Source of the DNA: Labrenzia sp. 011
Lineage (GTDB): Bacteria > Pseudomonadota > Alphaproteobacteria > Rhizobiales > Stappiaceae
NCBI RefSeq assembly: GCF_003075075.1
Contig: NZ_QCYM01000010.1
Location: forward strand, 1-64,000
Length of the DNA stretch: 64,000 nt
Direction of reading: 5' to 3'
Shown here: positions 51,211 through 59,684 of the stretch, in pieces
Numbering within the stretch: the first letter of the stretch is position 1
Layout: each line of letters starts with the position of its first letter
Translations under genes and position numbers: made by a program
Notes under the pieces: model-generated
The model's input: only the letters and a program-made list of their open reading frames with translations
The model's database searches: none
What the model was told of the DNA's origin: nothing

Positions 51211-53964
51211 TCAACCCGTTCCGGCAGCCGTCGCGTCCAGACCGTTTACCCGGCCGAGATACTGGCGAAAGTCTTCCGCGGACATGGGGCGGGCGATGCC
51301 GAAGCCCTGAATGAGGGCGCAGCCGAAAGAGGCGATCAGGGCACATTGCTCGCGGGTCTCCGCCCCCTCGCAGACGACCGAAATGCCGAGCGACCGTGAC
51401 ATTGAAACGATCGCTGCGACGAGGGCCTGTCCTTCCGCGTCCTCCTCGATGTCCTTGATGAAGGTCCGGTCGATCTTGAGCGTGTCGATGGGCAGGCGCT
51501 TCAGATAGCTCAAAGAGGAATATCCGGTGCCAAAATCATCGAGGGAAACCTTGACGCCCAGGGCACTGATTGCCTCCAGGATATCGACGGGATTGACGCG
51601 CTGATCGTCAAACATGACGCTCTCGGTCACTTCCAGCTGAAGGCGCGTCGGCTCGGTTCCCGTCTCGGTGAGAATCTCTTCCAGCCGGCTCACGAACCCG
51701 GTTTCACGGCATTGGCGTGGTGAAATATTGACGCTGATGCTCTCGAGCTGCAGTCCGTTCTGGTTACAGGTCCGGAAAAAGGCGCAGGCCTGGCGCAACA
51801 CCCATTCGCCCAGCGGAACGATCAGTCCGCTCTCCTCCGCTATTGCGATGAATTCGGCCGGGTGAATGACACCCAGCTTCGGATCCGTCCATCTGGCCAG
51901 CGCCTCGCAGGAGACGATCCTGCCCTGCGGGAAGTCCATGATGGGCTGGAAATCCAGACGCAGGCTGCCCTGTTCTATCGCCTCCCGCAGGGACGCCTCG
52001 ATCTGCCCCGTGCGTGCGGCCTGTTCGTTCATCTGGCTGGCGTAGAACCGGTAGCTGGAGCCGCTTTCCGCCTTCGCCTGATACATGCTCGTATCCGCCT
52101 GCTGAAGCAGGGCCTCGCCCTCGTGGCCGTCATGGGGCGACAGGGTGATTCCCAGGCTGCCCGACAGGACGACGCGGATGTCGCTGTCCAGTTCGATCGG
52201 CTTTTCGACTTCCAGCAGAATCTCGCGGATCATCTGCTCGACGCGCCACCGGTCTTCCGGGTCGGTCAGCAGGATGGCGAATTCGTCTCCGCCGATGCGG
52301 GCAACGGTCTGATCCGTTCCCAGGGCTTCTGTCAGGCGGCTCGCGATGGTGACGATCACGTGGTCTCCGGCGTTCGTCCCGTAGGTTTCGTTGACGGTCT
52401 TGAACCGGTCGAGATCGAGGATCATCAGGGCGGTCAGCTCGCCGAGCTGCCTGTTGCGCTGCAGGGTTTGCCGCAGACGGTCCATGAGCAGGCGCCGGTT
52501 CGGGAGCCCGGTCAGGATGTCGAAATTGGCATTCTTGGTTGCAAGCTCCTCCTGGCGTTTGCGCTCGCTGATGTCGGTGATCGTGGCGTAATGGGCGGGG
52601 GCGCCGTTCCAGTCGGTGATGCGCACATGCTGCTCGAGCCAGACGGTCTTCCCGTCCTTGCGGTTCCCCTTGATCTCGAGGGCTTTGGGCGCGCCGCTGA
52701 TTTCGAGCGCATTGTAGTAGCTGCCCAGACGGCCGTGTTCCTCCTGAGCGTAAATTGCCGGGGCGGGCGCGCCGACGAGTTGCTCGGGACGGCCCGGCTC
52801 GTAGCCCAGCATCTTCAGCAGGGCGTCGTTCACATAGAGAATTCGGTTGTCTGCATGAACCAGCACCCCGTGCAGAGAGCCATCGATCATGTCCTTGAAC
52901 TGGGCATCGTGGGCGCGCACGGATTCGAACGCAGCCTGGAACATCCGGGCCAGCTTGTTGAACTCCGAGATCAGTCCGGGACGGGGCGGTGTGACAAGCT
53001 GCTCCTGCCGCAGACTCATCGCATAGGTCACGAGACGTCCGAGTCCGGCGCTCGTGATCCTGTTGACCAGCAGGGCAGCCCCGATCGCCAGAACGGCCGT
53101 ATAGATCAGGAAGGGCGTGAACATCCGGTTGTAGGTTTCCTTGACGTTCTGCAGCGTGTCTATCGGCTGCTTGGTCACGGCCGACAGCAGATGCCCGTCC
53201 AGTCCCTTCATGAGCGGTGCGTAGACATAAAGATTGTCATCGCGCAGGTGGTACCCCACTTCGTCGCTCGTCGTTACCAGGGCCTCCGGCAGGACTTCTG
53301 TCGTCAGGTCACCGATACCGGCAACCAGATAATCGTCGTGATAGAAGGCCAGATCCTGCGCGCGGAGGGTTTTTGCCAGTTCTCCGGGGAGCGTAAAGGA
53401 ATCCGTGACGGTTGTGCCGCCGTAGATTCTTGCGATCGCCTCGCCGGTTGCCGGATCGAGCACCAGTATCGACAGGGCGGCGGTCACGATTGCGGGATCC
53501 GAATCATGACCGGTGTAGGTCACCCAGATATCCGGTGGCATGGCGGTGCGGACTTGGGCCGGAAGCTGGTCGCTGAGATCGATCAGCCCCAGGCTGCCGT
53601 TGACCCAGCTGTCCTCATCCGGGCGATCTATCAGCAGGATGTCGAGAACCGCGCTTGTCATTCCCTCCGTGGCCCGCTCGATGGCCTTCTTCGCCGTGGC
53701 CTTGTCGTCTGTTTCGAGCGCAGTGCGGATTGCCGGGTCGGATGCGACGGCGCGGATATGTCCCTCCAGCTTCTCCAGATGCTGCGTGAAGACCAGTCTG
53801 GAGAGCGTGGCGATGGATTTGGCGCTGCGGGCAATCTCGTGTTCCGCGATGGACAGGCTGCCCAGATAGGTGATCAGGAAAAGCGCAATCGCCGTTCCGA
53901 TCAGCCCGAAGGTGAACAGCGCCATGACAAGCCGGCTGAAAGGTATGGAAAAACCTTTTTTCAA
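51211..53964 (-). CDS. Membrane sensor protein with PAS, GGDEF and EAL domains
   Basis: 917-residue bifunctional cyclic-di-GMP enzyme. It has an N-terminal membrane helix (VMALFTFGLIGTAIALFLIT), a periplasmic sensor of about 230 residues, a second helix (LIYTAVLAIGAALLV), a HAMP-like linker, a PAS domain (GVLVHADNRILYVNDALLKM), then GGDEF (RIGGDEFAI) and EAL (SCEALARW). Both active sites look intact: GGDEF and, in the EAL part, NISPRQ, EVTESV, DDFGTGYSSL and DRTFI. The RxxD inhibitory site five residues before GGDEF reads GTDQ, so product inhibition there is lost. Net activity and signal cannot be predicted. A single gene. Confidence 0.92.
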   Translation of the reverse strand: MKKGFSIPFSRLVMALFTFGLIGTAIALFLITYLGSLSIAEHEIARSAKSIATLSRLVFTQHLEKLEGHIRAVASDPAIRTALETDDKATAKKAIERATEGMTSAVLDILLIDRPDEDSWVNGSLGLIDLSDQLPAQVRTAMPPDIWVTYTGHDSDPAIVTAALSILVLDPATGEAIARIYGGTTVTDSFTLPGELAKTLRAQDLAFYHDDYLVAGIGDLTTEVLPEALVTTSDEVGYHLRDDNLYVYAPLMKGLDGHLLSAVTKQPIDTLQNVKETYNRMFTPFLIYTAVLAIGAALLVNRITSAGLGRLVTYAMSLRQEQLVTPPRPGLISEFNKLARMFQAAFESVRAHDAQFKDMIDGSLHGVLVHADNRILYVNDALLKMLGYEPGRPEQLVGAPAPAIYAQEEHGRLGSYYNALEISGAPKALEIKGNRKDGKTVWLEQHVRITDWNGAPAHYATITDISERKRQEELATKNANFDILTGLPNRRLLMDRLRQTLQRNRQLGELTALMILDLDRFKTVNETYGTNAGDHVIVTIASRLTEALGTDQTVARIGGDEFAILLTDPEDRWRVEQMIREILLEVEKPIELDSDIRVVLSGSLGITLSPHDGHEGEALLQQADTSMYQAKAESGSSYRFYASQMNEQAARTGQIEASLREAIEQGSLRLDFQPIMDFPQGRIVSCEALARWTDPKLGVIHPAEFIAIAEESGLIVPLGEWVLRQACAFFRTCNQNGLQLESISVNISPRQCRETGFVSRLEEILTETGTEPTRLQLEVTESVMFDDQRVNPVDILEAISALGVKVSLDDFGTGYSSLSYLKRLPIDTLKIDRTFIKDIEEDAEGQALVAAIVSMSRSLGISVVCEGAETREQCALIASFGCALIQGFGIARPMSAEDFRQYLGRVNGLDATAAGTG

Positions 53965-54417
53965 TCAGGTTCTCCATGCGTCCGGCAGGCGTGTTTCTCC
54001 ACAGGGCGGGTGCCTGCCATGCCCGGTGTCCCGGGCGTGCGACATCGGGAACAGTCCGGGTTGGCCGATCGGCGAATGCGCCATTGATCTTCCCATAAAA
54101 GTCAATCCTGTACGCATCACGTGCATAGGGACAGACTATCATGAAAAACCGGGCGAACGTCCCAAATACATGAAAAGATTATCTGTTTTTTCGGCATATA
54201 TTCTCATGGCTTATCTGAAATATTGATAAAAACAGGCTGTAATTACACGGAAATGGAAATTTAACTTATCTTTTACCTATCGTAAAGCTTCGAATTTATC
54301 GTCATATTTTACAATGAATCGTCCGGTCTGTTTCCCTCCGCAGGGCTGTGATCAGACGTTTGCCTCCCTACGTGAAACTGATATACCCCCTTGCGATAGC
54401 TGCATGAAAGGAACGGG
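53965..54417. other. AT-rich divergent region between the GGDEF-EAL gene and dapB
   Basis: About 450 bases with no supported gene, clearly richer in A/T than the flanks from about 54160 to 54320. It must hold the promoters of both divergent genes. A partial repeat CTTTTACCTATCGTAAAG lies near 54270-54290. No consensus promoter was clear. Confidence 0.5.
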
Positions 54418-55230
54418 ATGGGGCAGATGCGCTTGGTTGTCGTCGGAGCAGGGGGCCGGATGGGCCGCGCCTTGACGCGTGCCGTGACCGAAGCCAGCGG
54501 CGCGGAAATCGTCGCGGCTGTCGAAAGGGAAGGTGCCGAGGTTCTTGGTCAGGATGCCGGGGAACTGGCCGGTGCGGGCACCCTGGGTGTCCCGGTGACC
54601 GACGACCCCCTGACCGCCTTCGCGAAGGCGGACGGTGTTCTCGATTTCACGGCTCCCGCGGCCAGTCTGTGGTTTTCCGAACTGGCGGCTCAGGCCCGCA
54701 TTGTCCACGTGATCGGCACAACCGGCTGGGCCGACGGGGAAGACGAGCCGCTGCACACGGCCGCCCGCCATGCCAGGATCATCAAGTCAGGCAACATGAG
54801 TCTCGGGGTGAACCTGCTGGCAAACCTCGTGCGCAAGGCTGCCGCCGCCCTCGATGCGGATTTCGATATCGAGGTTCTGGAGATGCACCACCGCCACAAG
54901 GTCGATGCCCCGTCAGGCACCGCCCTGCTGCTCGGCCAGTCGGCGGCGGACGGCCGGGGGATCGATCTGGCGGACCATTCGGTGCGCTCCCGTGACGGCA
55001 TCATGGAGCCCCGCCGGCCCGGCGACATCGGGTTTGCCACCCTGCGCGGCGGATCGGTGATCGGTGAGCATTCGGTTGTGTTCGCAGGTGAAGGCGAGCG
55101 TATCGAACTGACCCATCGCGCGGAGGACCGGCAGCTGTTCGCGCGTGGCGCCGTCAAGGCGGCGCTGTGGGGATTTGACCAGAAGCCGGGATTTTATTCG
55201 ATGGCCGATGTGCTCGGCCTCGAGAATTGA
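54418..55230 (+). CDS. dapB: 4-hydroxy-tetrahydrodipicolinate reductase
   Basis: NAD(P)H-dependent enzyme of the diaminopimelate/lysine pathway. The 270-residue product has the Rossmann motif [13 protein letters not shown], the substrate loop [16 protein letters not shown], and the GRHGxxPR equivalent region [23 protein letters not shown] is five bases before the ATG at 54418. Followed by gpmA, a pairing also known in other alphaproteobacteria. Confidence 0.95.
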   Translation: MGQMRLVVVGAGGRMGRALTRAVTEASGAEIVAAVEREGAEVLGQDAGELAGAGTLGVPVTDDPLTAFAKADGVLDFTAPAASLWFSELAAQARIVHVIGTTGWADGEDEPLHTAARHARIIKSGNMSLGVNLLANLVRKAAAALDADFDIEVLEMHHRHKVDAPSGTALLLGQSAADGRGIDLADHSVRSRDGIMEPRRPGDIGFATLRGGSVIGEHSVVFAGEGERIELTHRAEDRQLFARGAVKAALWGFDQKPGFYSMADVLGLEN

Positions 55231-55355
55231 GCTTGAAGAAACTATGGAGCTTTCCGCGTTCCGATGAACCCGGACAGGATGCTCTGACATTTTAATACAG
55301 ATCGAGGGTCCTGCCTTCAAATGGCGGGGTGTTGATCGAGAACGGGGAGAATGGC

Positions 55356-55976
55356 ATGGACCGCCTTCTTGTACTTGTCCGGCACGGACAAAGCGAATGG
55401 AACCTGAAGAACCTGTTCACCGGCTGGAAGGATCCGGGCCTGACGGAAAAGGGCATTGCGGAAGCCCATCAGGCCGGTCAGCAGCTTCGGGACCTGAAGC
55501 TGTCGTTCGACCTGGCATTCACATCCGTTCTGTCCCGCGCGCAGAAGACCCTGGACATCATCCTGGAGGAACTCGGCCAGACCGGACTGGAAACCATCAG
55601 GGACCAGGCGCTGAACGAACGCGACTACGGCGACCTGACCGGCATGAACAAGGACGAGGCCCGCAAGCAGTTTGGCGAGGAGCAGGTCCACATCTGGCGC
55701 CGCTCCTTTGACGTTCCGCCTCCGGGAGGCGAAAGCCTGAAGATGACCGCCGAGCGTGTCCTGCCATATTACAAGTCGGAGATCCTGCCGAAGGTGCTGT
55801 CCGGAAAGCGGACGATTGTCGCCGCGCATGGAAATTCCCTGCGCGCGCTCATCATGGATCTGGAAAACCTCAGCCCGGAAGAAATCCTCAAGCGGGAACT
55901 CGGCACCGGAACGCCGATCATCTACCGGCTCGACGAAAACGGCGAAGTTCTCAGCGTGCAGGATCTGGCGGACTGA
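55356..55976 (+). CDS. gpmA: 2,3-bisphosphoglycerate-dependent phosphoglycerate mutase
   Basis: Glycolytic/gluconeogenic interconversion of 2- and 3-phosphoglycerate through a phospho-His. The 206-residue product has VRHGQSEWN with the catalytic His, [11 protein letters not shown] and the second His in [11 protein letters not shown]. The ATG at 55356 has GGGGAG six bases before it. The shorter alphaproteobacterial form of the family. Ends at a bidirectional terminator shared with the adenosine kinase gene. Confidence 0.93.
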   Translation: MDRLLVLVRHGQSEWNLKNLFTGWKDPGLTEKGIAEAHQAGQQLRDLKLSFDLAFTSVLSRAQKTLDIILEELGQTGLETIRDQALNERDYGDLTGMNKDEARKQFGEEQVHIWRRSFDVPPPGGESLKMTAERVLPYYKSEILPKVLSGKRTIVAAHGNSLRALIMDLENLSPEEILKRELGTGTPIIYRLDENGEVLSVQDLAD

Positions 55977-56002
55977 ACCGTCTGACAGAACCGGACATGC
56001 GG

Positions 56003-56028
56003 AAAAAGGGGCGGTTTCGCCCCTTTTT
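56003..56028. terminator. Bidirectional terminator between gpmA and the adenosine kinase gene
   Basis: AAAAAGGGGCG-GTTT-CGCCCCTTTTT: a 6-bp GC stem flanked by five A and five T, so it works on both strands for the two converging genes. Confidence 0.9.
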
Positions 56029-56032
56029 GTTG

Positions 56033-57034
56033 TCAGACCTCGAAACCGCTCTGGGTCGCGACATTCTTCAGCGGCCGTTCCGGGCGGGCGCCGACGTGGC
56101 TGATCACCGTTGCCGCGCAGATGCAGCCCAGTTCGGCGGCATCGGTGAGCGTGTACTCGCGGGCAAGGCCGAGCAGGAAGCCGGAGGCGAACAGATCGCC
56201 CGCACCGGTCAGGTCGACCACATTGTCGACCGGCCGGGCCGCGACCTTCACAGTTTCCTTCCCGGTGATCACCATGGCGCCCTCCGCGCCCAGCGTCAGG
56301 GCGGTCAGGGCGCCGGTGGCCTGGGCGCCGGAGATTGCCGATCCGAGATCTGAGGTCTCGTAGAGCGCCTTGAGCTCGTGCTCGTTGGCAAACAGAAGGT
56401 CGACCACCCCGTCCGACAACAGCGCCTGGAATTCGCTGCGGTAACGGTCCACACAGAAGGAGTCCGACAGGGTGAGTGCCACCTTCCGGCCGTGGGCATG
56501 TGCGACTTCCGCCGCTTTCAGGAAGGCTTTCTTGGCTTCTTCCGGATCCCAGAGATAGCCTTCCATATAGGTGACGGCCGAAACCGCGACCACTTGTTCA
56601 TCCACGTCCGCAGGGCTGAATTCGGTGCAGGCGCCGAGATAGGTGTTCATCGTCCGCTCGCCGTCCGGCGTGATCAGGATCATCGATCGTGCGGTCGGCT
56701 TGCTGTCGCGCAGGCGCGGCGTGTTGAAGTAGACGCCGGTGCCGTTCATGTCGTGGAAATAGCTGTCGCCCAGTTCATCTTCGGCGACCTTGCCGAAATA
56801 GGCCGGCCTGCCGCCGAGCGATGCGATCCCCGCGGCCGTGTTGCCGGCGCTGCCGCCGGAGATGCGGACGGTCTGCCCCATCTTGTCGAACAGCCGCAGG
56901 GCTTCTTCCGTATCGATCAGGCGCATGGACCCCTTGATCAGGCCCTCATCAAGCAGGAAGTCTTCCTCGACATGCGCAAATACGTCACAAATGGCATTGC
57001 CGATACACAAGGCGTCAAATCTGGTTTCTGTCAT
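56033..57034 (-). CDS. Adenosine kinase (PfkB family)
   Basis: 333-residue ribokinase-fold enzyme that phosphorylates adenosine or a related nucleoside. The signature DLTGAGDLFASGF carries the catalytic Asp, and the N-terminal GGSAGNTAAGIASLGG is the substrate-binding glycine pair of the family. It closely resembles adenosine kinases of rhizobia as I recall; a different nucleoside cannot be excluded. Transcribed in the same direction as pheA and kdsB, with a shared terminator downstream. Confidence 0.88.
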   Translation of the reverse strand: MTETRFDALCIGNAICDVFAHVEEDFLLDEGLIKGSMRLIDTEEALRLFDKMGQTVRISGGSAGNTAAGIASLGGRPAYFGKVAEDELGDSYFHDMNGTGVYFNTPRLRDSKPTARSMILITPDGERTMNTYLGACTEFSPADVDEQVVAVSAVTYMEGYLWDPEEAKKAFLKAAEVAHAHGRKVALTLSDSFCVDRYRSEFQALLSDGVVDLLFANEHELKALYETSDLGSAISGAQATGALTALTLGAEGAMVITGKETVKVAARPVDNVVDLTGAGDLFASGFLLGLAREYTLTDAAELGCICAATVISHVGARPERPLKNVATQSGFEV

Positions 57035-57066
57035 GGGGTCCTCTGGTGATGCCGCTGATTGCGGCT

Positions 57067-57957
57067 TCAGGAATGGGGATTGGGTCTCAGGGCGCGATTG
57101 GCTTCCGGTTCCTTGATCTTCTCCCGGAACGGGCTGGCGCGGTAAACGCCGAGCATATTGAGCTCCGCGCAGAAAAACGCGAGTTCCTCGAGCGCCAGGG
57201 CGACGGAGGGGTCATCGGGATGGCCCTCCACATCCGCGTAGAACATCGACGCGAAGAACTGGCCTTCGAGCTGATAGGATTCCAGCTTCGTCATGTTGAC
57301 GCCGTTGGTGGCGAATCCACCGAGCGCCTTGTAGAGCGCCGCCGGAACGTTGCGGACGCGGAAGATGAAGGTGCTGATGACCGGCTGCCCGTTGTAGGCC
57401 GCCTGCATCGGCTCGCGGGACAGGATGACGAAGCGGGTCGTGTTGTGGGCGGCGTCCTCCACATCACGGCGCAGGATATCCAGCCCGTAGATCTCGGCCG
57501 CCATTTCCGGCGCCAGGGCGCCGACGGTCGGGTCGTTGAGCTCGGCGATCTGGCGGGCGGACCCTGCCGTGTCGCCGCCGACCACGGCGGTCAGGCCGAA
57601 TTCGCGGATGACATTGCGGCACTGGCCGAGGGCGTGAATGTGGCTCTGGACCTTCTTGAGCCCTTCCAGCGTCGCCCCCTTGGGCGCCATGAGCTGGAAG
57701 CGGATCGGCATGAAATATTCGCCGATGATGTGCAGATTGGACTTCGGCAGCAGGTGATGGATGTCGGCGACACGCCCGGCCACCGAGTTTTCGATCGGGA
57801 TCATGGCAAGATCGGCCGAGCCGTCCGCCATGGCCGAGAAGCAGTCCTCGAAGGTCGGACAGGGAATGGCTTCATAGTCCGGATAGACACTCCGGCACGC
57901 CATATGTGAATTGGCGCCGGTTTCTCCCTGGAAAACGATGTTTTTTCTGTCGGTCAT
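57067..57957 (-). CDS. pheA: Prephenate dehydratase
   Basis: Converts prephenate to phenylpyruvate for phenylalanine synthesis. The 296-residue product has the catalytic domain with FQGETGANSHMACRSVYP, PIENSVAGRVADIHHLL and the essential NTTRFVIL (TRF) motif, followed by an ACT domain with GVNMTKLESYQLEG for Phe feedback binding (ESYQ in place of ESRP). No chorismate mutase domain is fused. It lies 32 bases upstream of the adenosine kinase gene on the same strand. Confidence 0.95.
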   Translation of the reverse strand: MTDRKNIVFQGETGANSHMACRSVYPDYEAIPCPTFEDCFSAMADGSADLAMIPIENSVAGRVADIHHLLPKSNLHIIGEYFMPIRFQLMAPKGATLEGLKKVQSHIHALGQCRNVIREFGLTAVVGGDTAGSARQIAELNDPTVGALAPEMAAEIYGLDILRRDVEDAAHNTTRFVILSREPMQAAYNGQPVISTFIFRVRNVPAALYKALGGFATNGVNMTKLESYQLEGQFFASMFYADVEGHPDDPSVALALEELAFFCAELNMLGVYRASPFREKIKEPEANRALRPNPHS

Positions 57958-58052
57958 GGGTCTTTCCGCCTCCGGGCGGGATGCACTGATGCTTGCAATT
58001 CGATCACCTGTTGAATTTTCTGTCGGCTCCGGTCGGGGACGGCCCAGACGGG

Positions 58053-58799
58053 CTAGGAGGTCTGATAGGCCTCACGGGCGCGCTCCAGATCCTCCGGGGT
58101 GTTCACGTCCATGGGGGCGCTGTCGATGATCGACACGTCGATCCGCATGCCGGCCTCGAGTGCGCGCAATTGTTCCAGCTTCTCGCGCATCTCCAGGGGA
58201 GAGGGGGGCAGGCGGACGAACTCGGCCAGCGCGGTGCGGCGATAGGCATAGATGCCGAGATGCTGGTAAAGGGGGCCGTCGCCGCTCGGCGCGGTCGCCC
58301 GGGTGAAATAGAGCGCGCGGTGATGGCCACGGCCGTTCGGTGTCGTGACCGCCTTGACGAAATTCGGATTGTCCCGGAATTGCGGATCGGTCAGCTCGGT
58401 CATGATCGTGCCGATGGCCACTTCCGGCAGGCTCAGCGGCGCGAAGGCGGCGCGAATCGCTGCCGGCTCGATCAGCGGCACGTCACCTTGAACATTCAGG
58501 ATGACCTCGTAGCGTCCGTCCGGATCGACCAGCCCGACAGCTTCCTGAATGCGGTCGGAGCCCGAGGCGTGGTCGGACCGGGTCATGATGGCCTTGCCGC
58601 CGTGATCGTGAACCGCGTCGGCGATGTCCCTGTCGTCGCAGGCCACGGCAACCGGGCCGATATCCGCGTTCTGCGCCTGTTCTAGCACCCTCACGATCAT
58701 GGGTTTTCCGCAAATGTCGGCAAGTGGCTTGCGCGGCAGGCGGGTTGCGGCGAGGCGGGCGGGAATGATGACGAGTGCAGCGGTCAAAAGGGTCTCCAT
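58053..58799 (-). CDS. kdsB: 3-deoxy-manno-octulosonate cytidylyltransferase (CMP-KDO synthetase)
   Basis: Activates KDO for lipopolysaccharide core synthesis. The 248-residue product has IIPARLAATRLPRKPLADI (nucleotide binding), SDHASGSDRIQEA and NVQGDVPLIEP, all diagnostic. Two starts are possible: the ATG at 58799 lacks a good ribosome site, while a TTG at 58787 has GGAG seven bases upstream. Divergent from the cytochrome c gene; in line with pheA. Confidence 0.94.
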   Translation of the reverse strand: METLLTAALVIIPARLAATRLPRKPLADICGKPMIVRVLEQAQNADIGPVAVACDDRDIADAVHDHGGKAIMTRSDHASGSDRIQEAVGLVDPDGRYEVILNVQGDVPLIEPAAIRAAFAPLSLPEVAIGTIMTELTDPQFRDNPNFVKAVTTPNGRGHHRALYFTRATAPSGDGPLYQHLGIYAYRRTALAEFVRLPPSPLEMREKLEQLRALEAGMRIDVSIIDSAPMDVNTPEDLERAREAYQTS

Positions 58800-58892
58800 G
58801 GGACCGGAACGTCCGGCGGAAATGTGAAAAAAGACCGCCGCGTCCGTTTGTCATATCAGATGTCCTTTTAAAGCTATGGACAGCAAGGTCAA

Positions 58893-58918
58893 AAAATTTG
58901 TAGGTTCCGGCAAATTTT
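58893..58918. promoter_or_regulatory. Inverted repeat in the kdsB/cytochrome c divergent promoter
   Basis: AAAATTTG, a 10-base spacer and CAAATTTT: a perfect 8+8 repeat about one helical turn plus apart, 69 bases before the cytochrome ATG. It is a candidate dimer-binding site; no known consensus was matched. Confidence 0.4.
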
Positions 58919-58986
58919 AAAAAGCTGATAGGGTCCGGAGTCTCATGCTGCGGGCTCGGACGCGTATGAGCTTGGAGCCGGAGAGA

Positions 58987-59538
58987 ATGGATTCCTTCAC
59001 GCTGAACAAGGCCGCAGGTGCGGTTCTGATGGTTCTAATTCTGACTATGGGTGTCGGTATCGTCTCCGATATCATTTTCCATCCGACGATCCCGGGGAAG
59101 CCGGGGTATGAAATCGTCGTCGCTTCGGCGGAAGACGCGACCTCGGAAGTGGAAGCGGTTCCGGAAGTCGCGCCGATTTCCGAACGTCTCGTGGAAGCCT
59201 CGGCTGAAGACGGAGCAAAGGTCGCCAAGAAATGCGCCGCCTGCCACGACTTCACTCAGGGCGGTGCCAACAAGGTTGGGCCTGCTCTGTGGGGCGTTGT
59301 CGGCCGCAAACCGGCCAGCCATGAAGGCTTCAGCTATTCCTCGGCGATGGTCGCCTTCTCCGAGGAACATCCGGAATGGTCTTTCGACCAGCTCGATCAT
59401 TTCCTGATTGCTCCGAAAAAGCACGTGCCCGGCACGTCGATGGGATTTGCCGGTCTGCGTAAACCTGACGACCGGGCGAACATAATCGCCTATCTCAATG
59501 AGCAGTCCGACTCACCTGTGCCGCTGCCGTCCGAGTAA
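58987..59538 (+). CDS. Membrane-anchored cytochrome c (CycM/cytochrome c552 type)
   Basis: 183-residue cytochrome with an uncleaved N-terminal membrane helix (AAGAVLMVLILTMGVGIVSD), a flexible acidic linker and a mono-haem class I domain with KKCAACHDF (CxxCH) and the Met ligand in GTSMGFAG. Such anchored cytochromes carry electrons to the aa3 oxidase in alphaproteobacteria. The ATG at 58987 has GGAG upstream; an earlier frame start at 58945 is rejected. Ends at a terminator. Confidence 0.92.
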   Translation: MDSFTLNKAAGAVLMVLILTMGVGIVSDIIFHPTIPGKPGYEIVVASAEDATSEVEAVPEVAPISERLVEASAEDGAKVAKKCAACHDFTQGGANKVGPALWGVVGRKPASHEGFSYSSAMVAFSEEHPEWSFDQLDHFLIAPKKHVPGTSMGFAGLRKPDDRANIIAYLNEQSDSPVPLPSE

Positions 59539-59574
59539 ATCTCGGAAGGGGTAGCGTAATTCAAATGAATATCT

Positions 59575-59606
59575 AAAAAGCCGGGCGCAATGCTCGGCTT
59601 TTTTAT
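59575..59606 (+). terminator. Rho-independent terminator of the cytochrome c gene
   Basis: AAAAGCCGGGC and GCTCGGCTTTTTT pair (one G-U) around GCAAT and end in a run of six T, 37 bases past the stop. Confidence 0.85.
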
Positions 59607-59684
59607 TTGCATTATATGAAAAATTAACAAATCTTCCGTTACGTAGTGTATTGTCAGGACGGGTTGGGCTTGGGCAAGTACCGC

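Noticed and set aside
51862-54087. 741-codon plus-strand frame opposite the GGDEF-EAL gene
   Set aside because: The minus strand carries complete PAS, GGDEF and EAL motifs; the plus frame has none.
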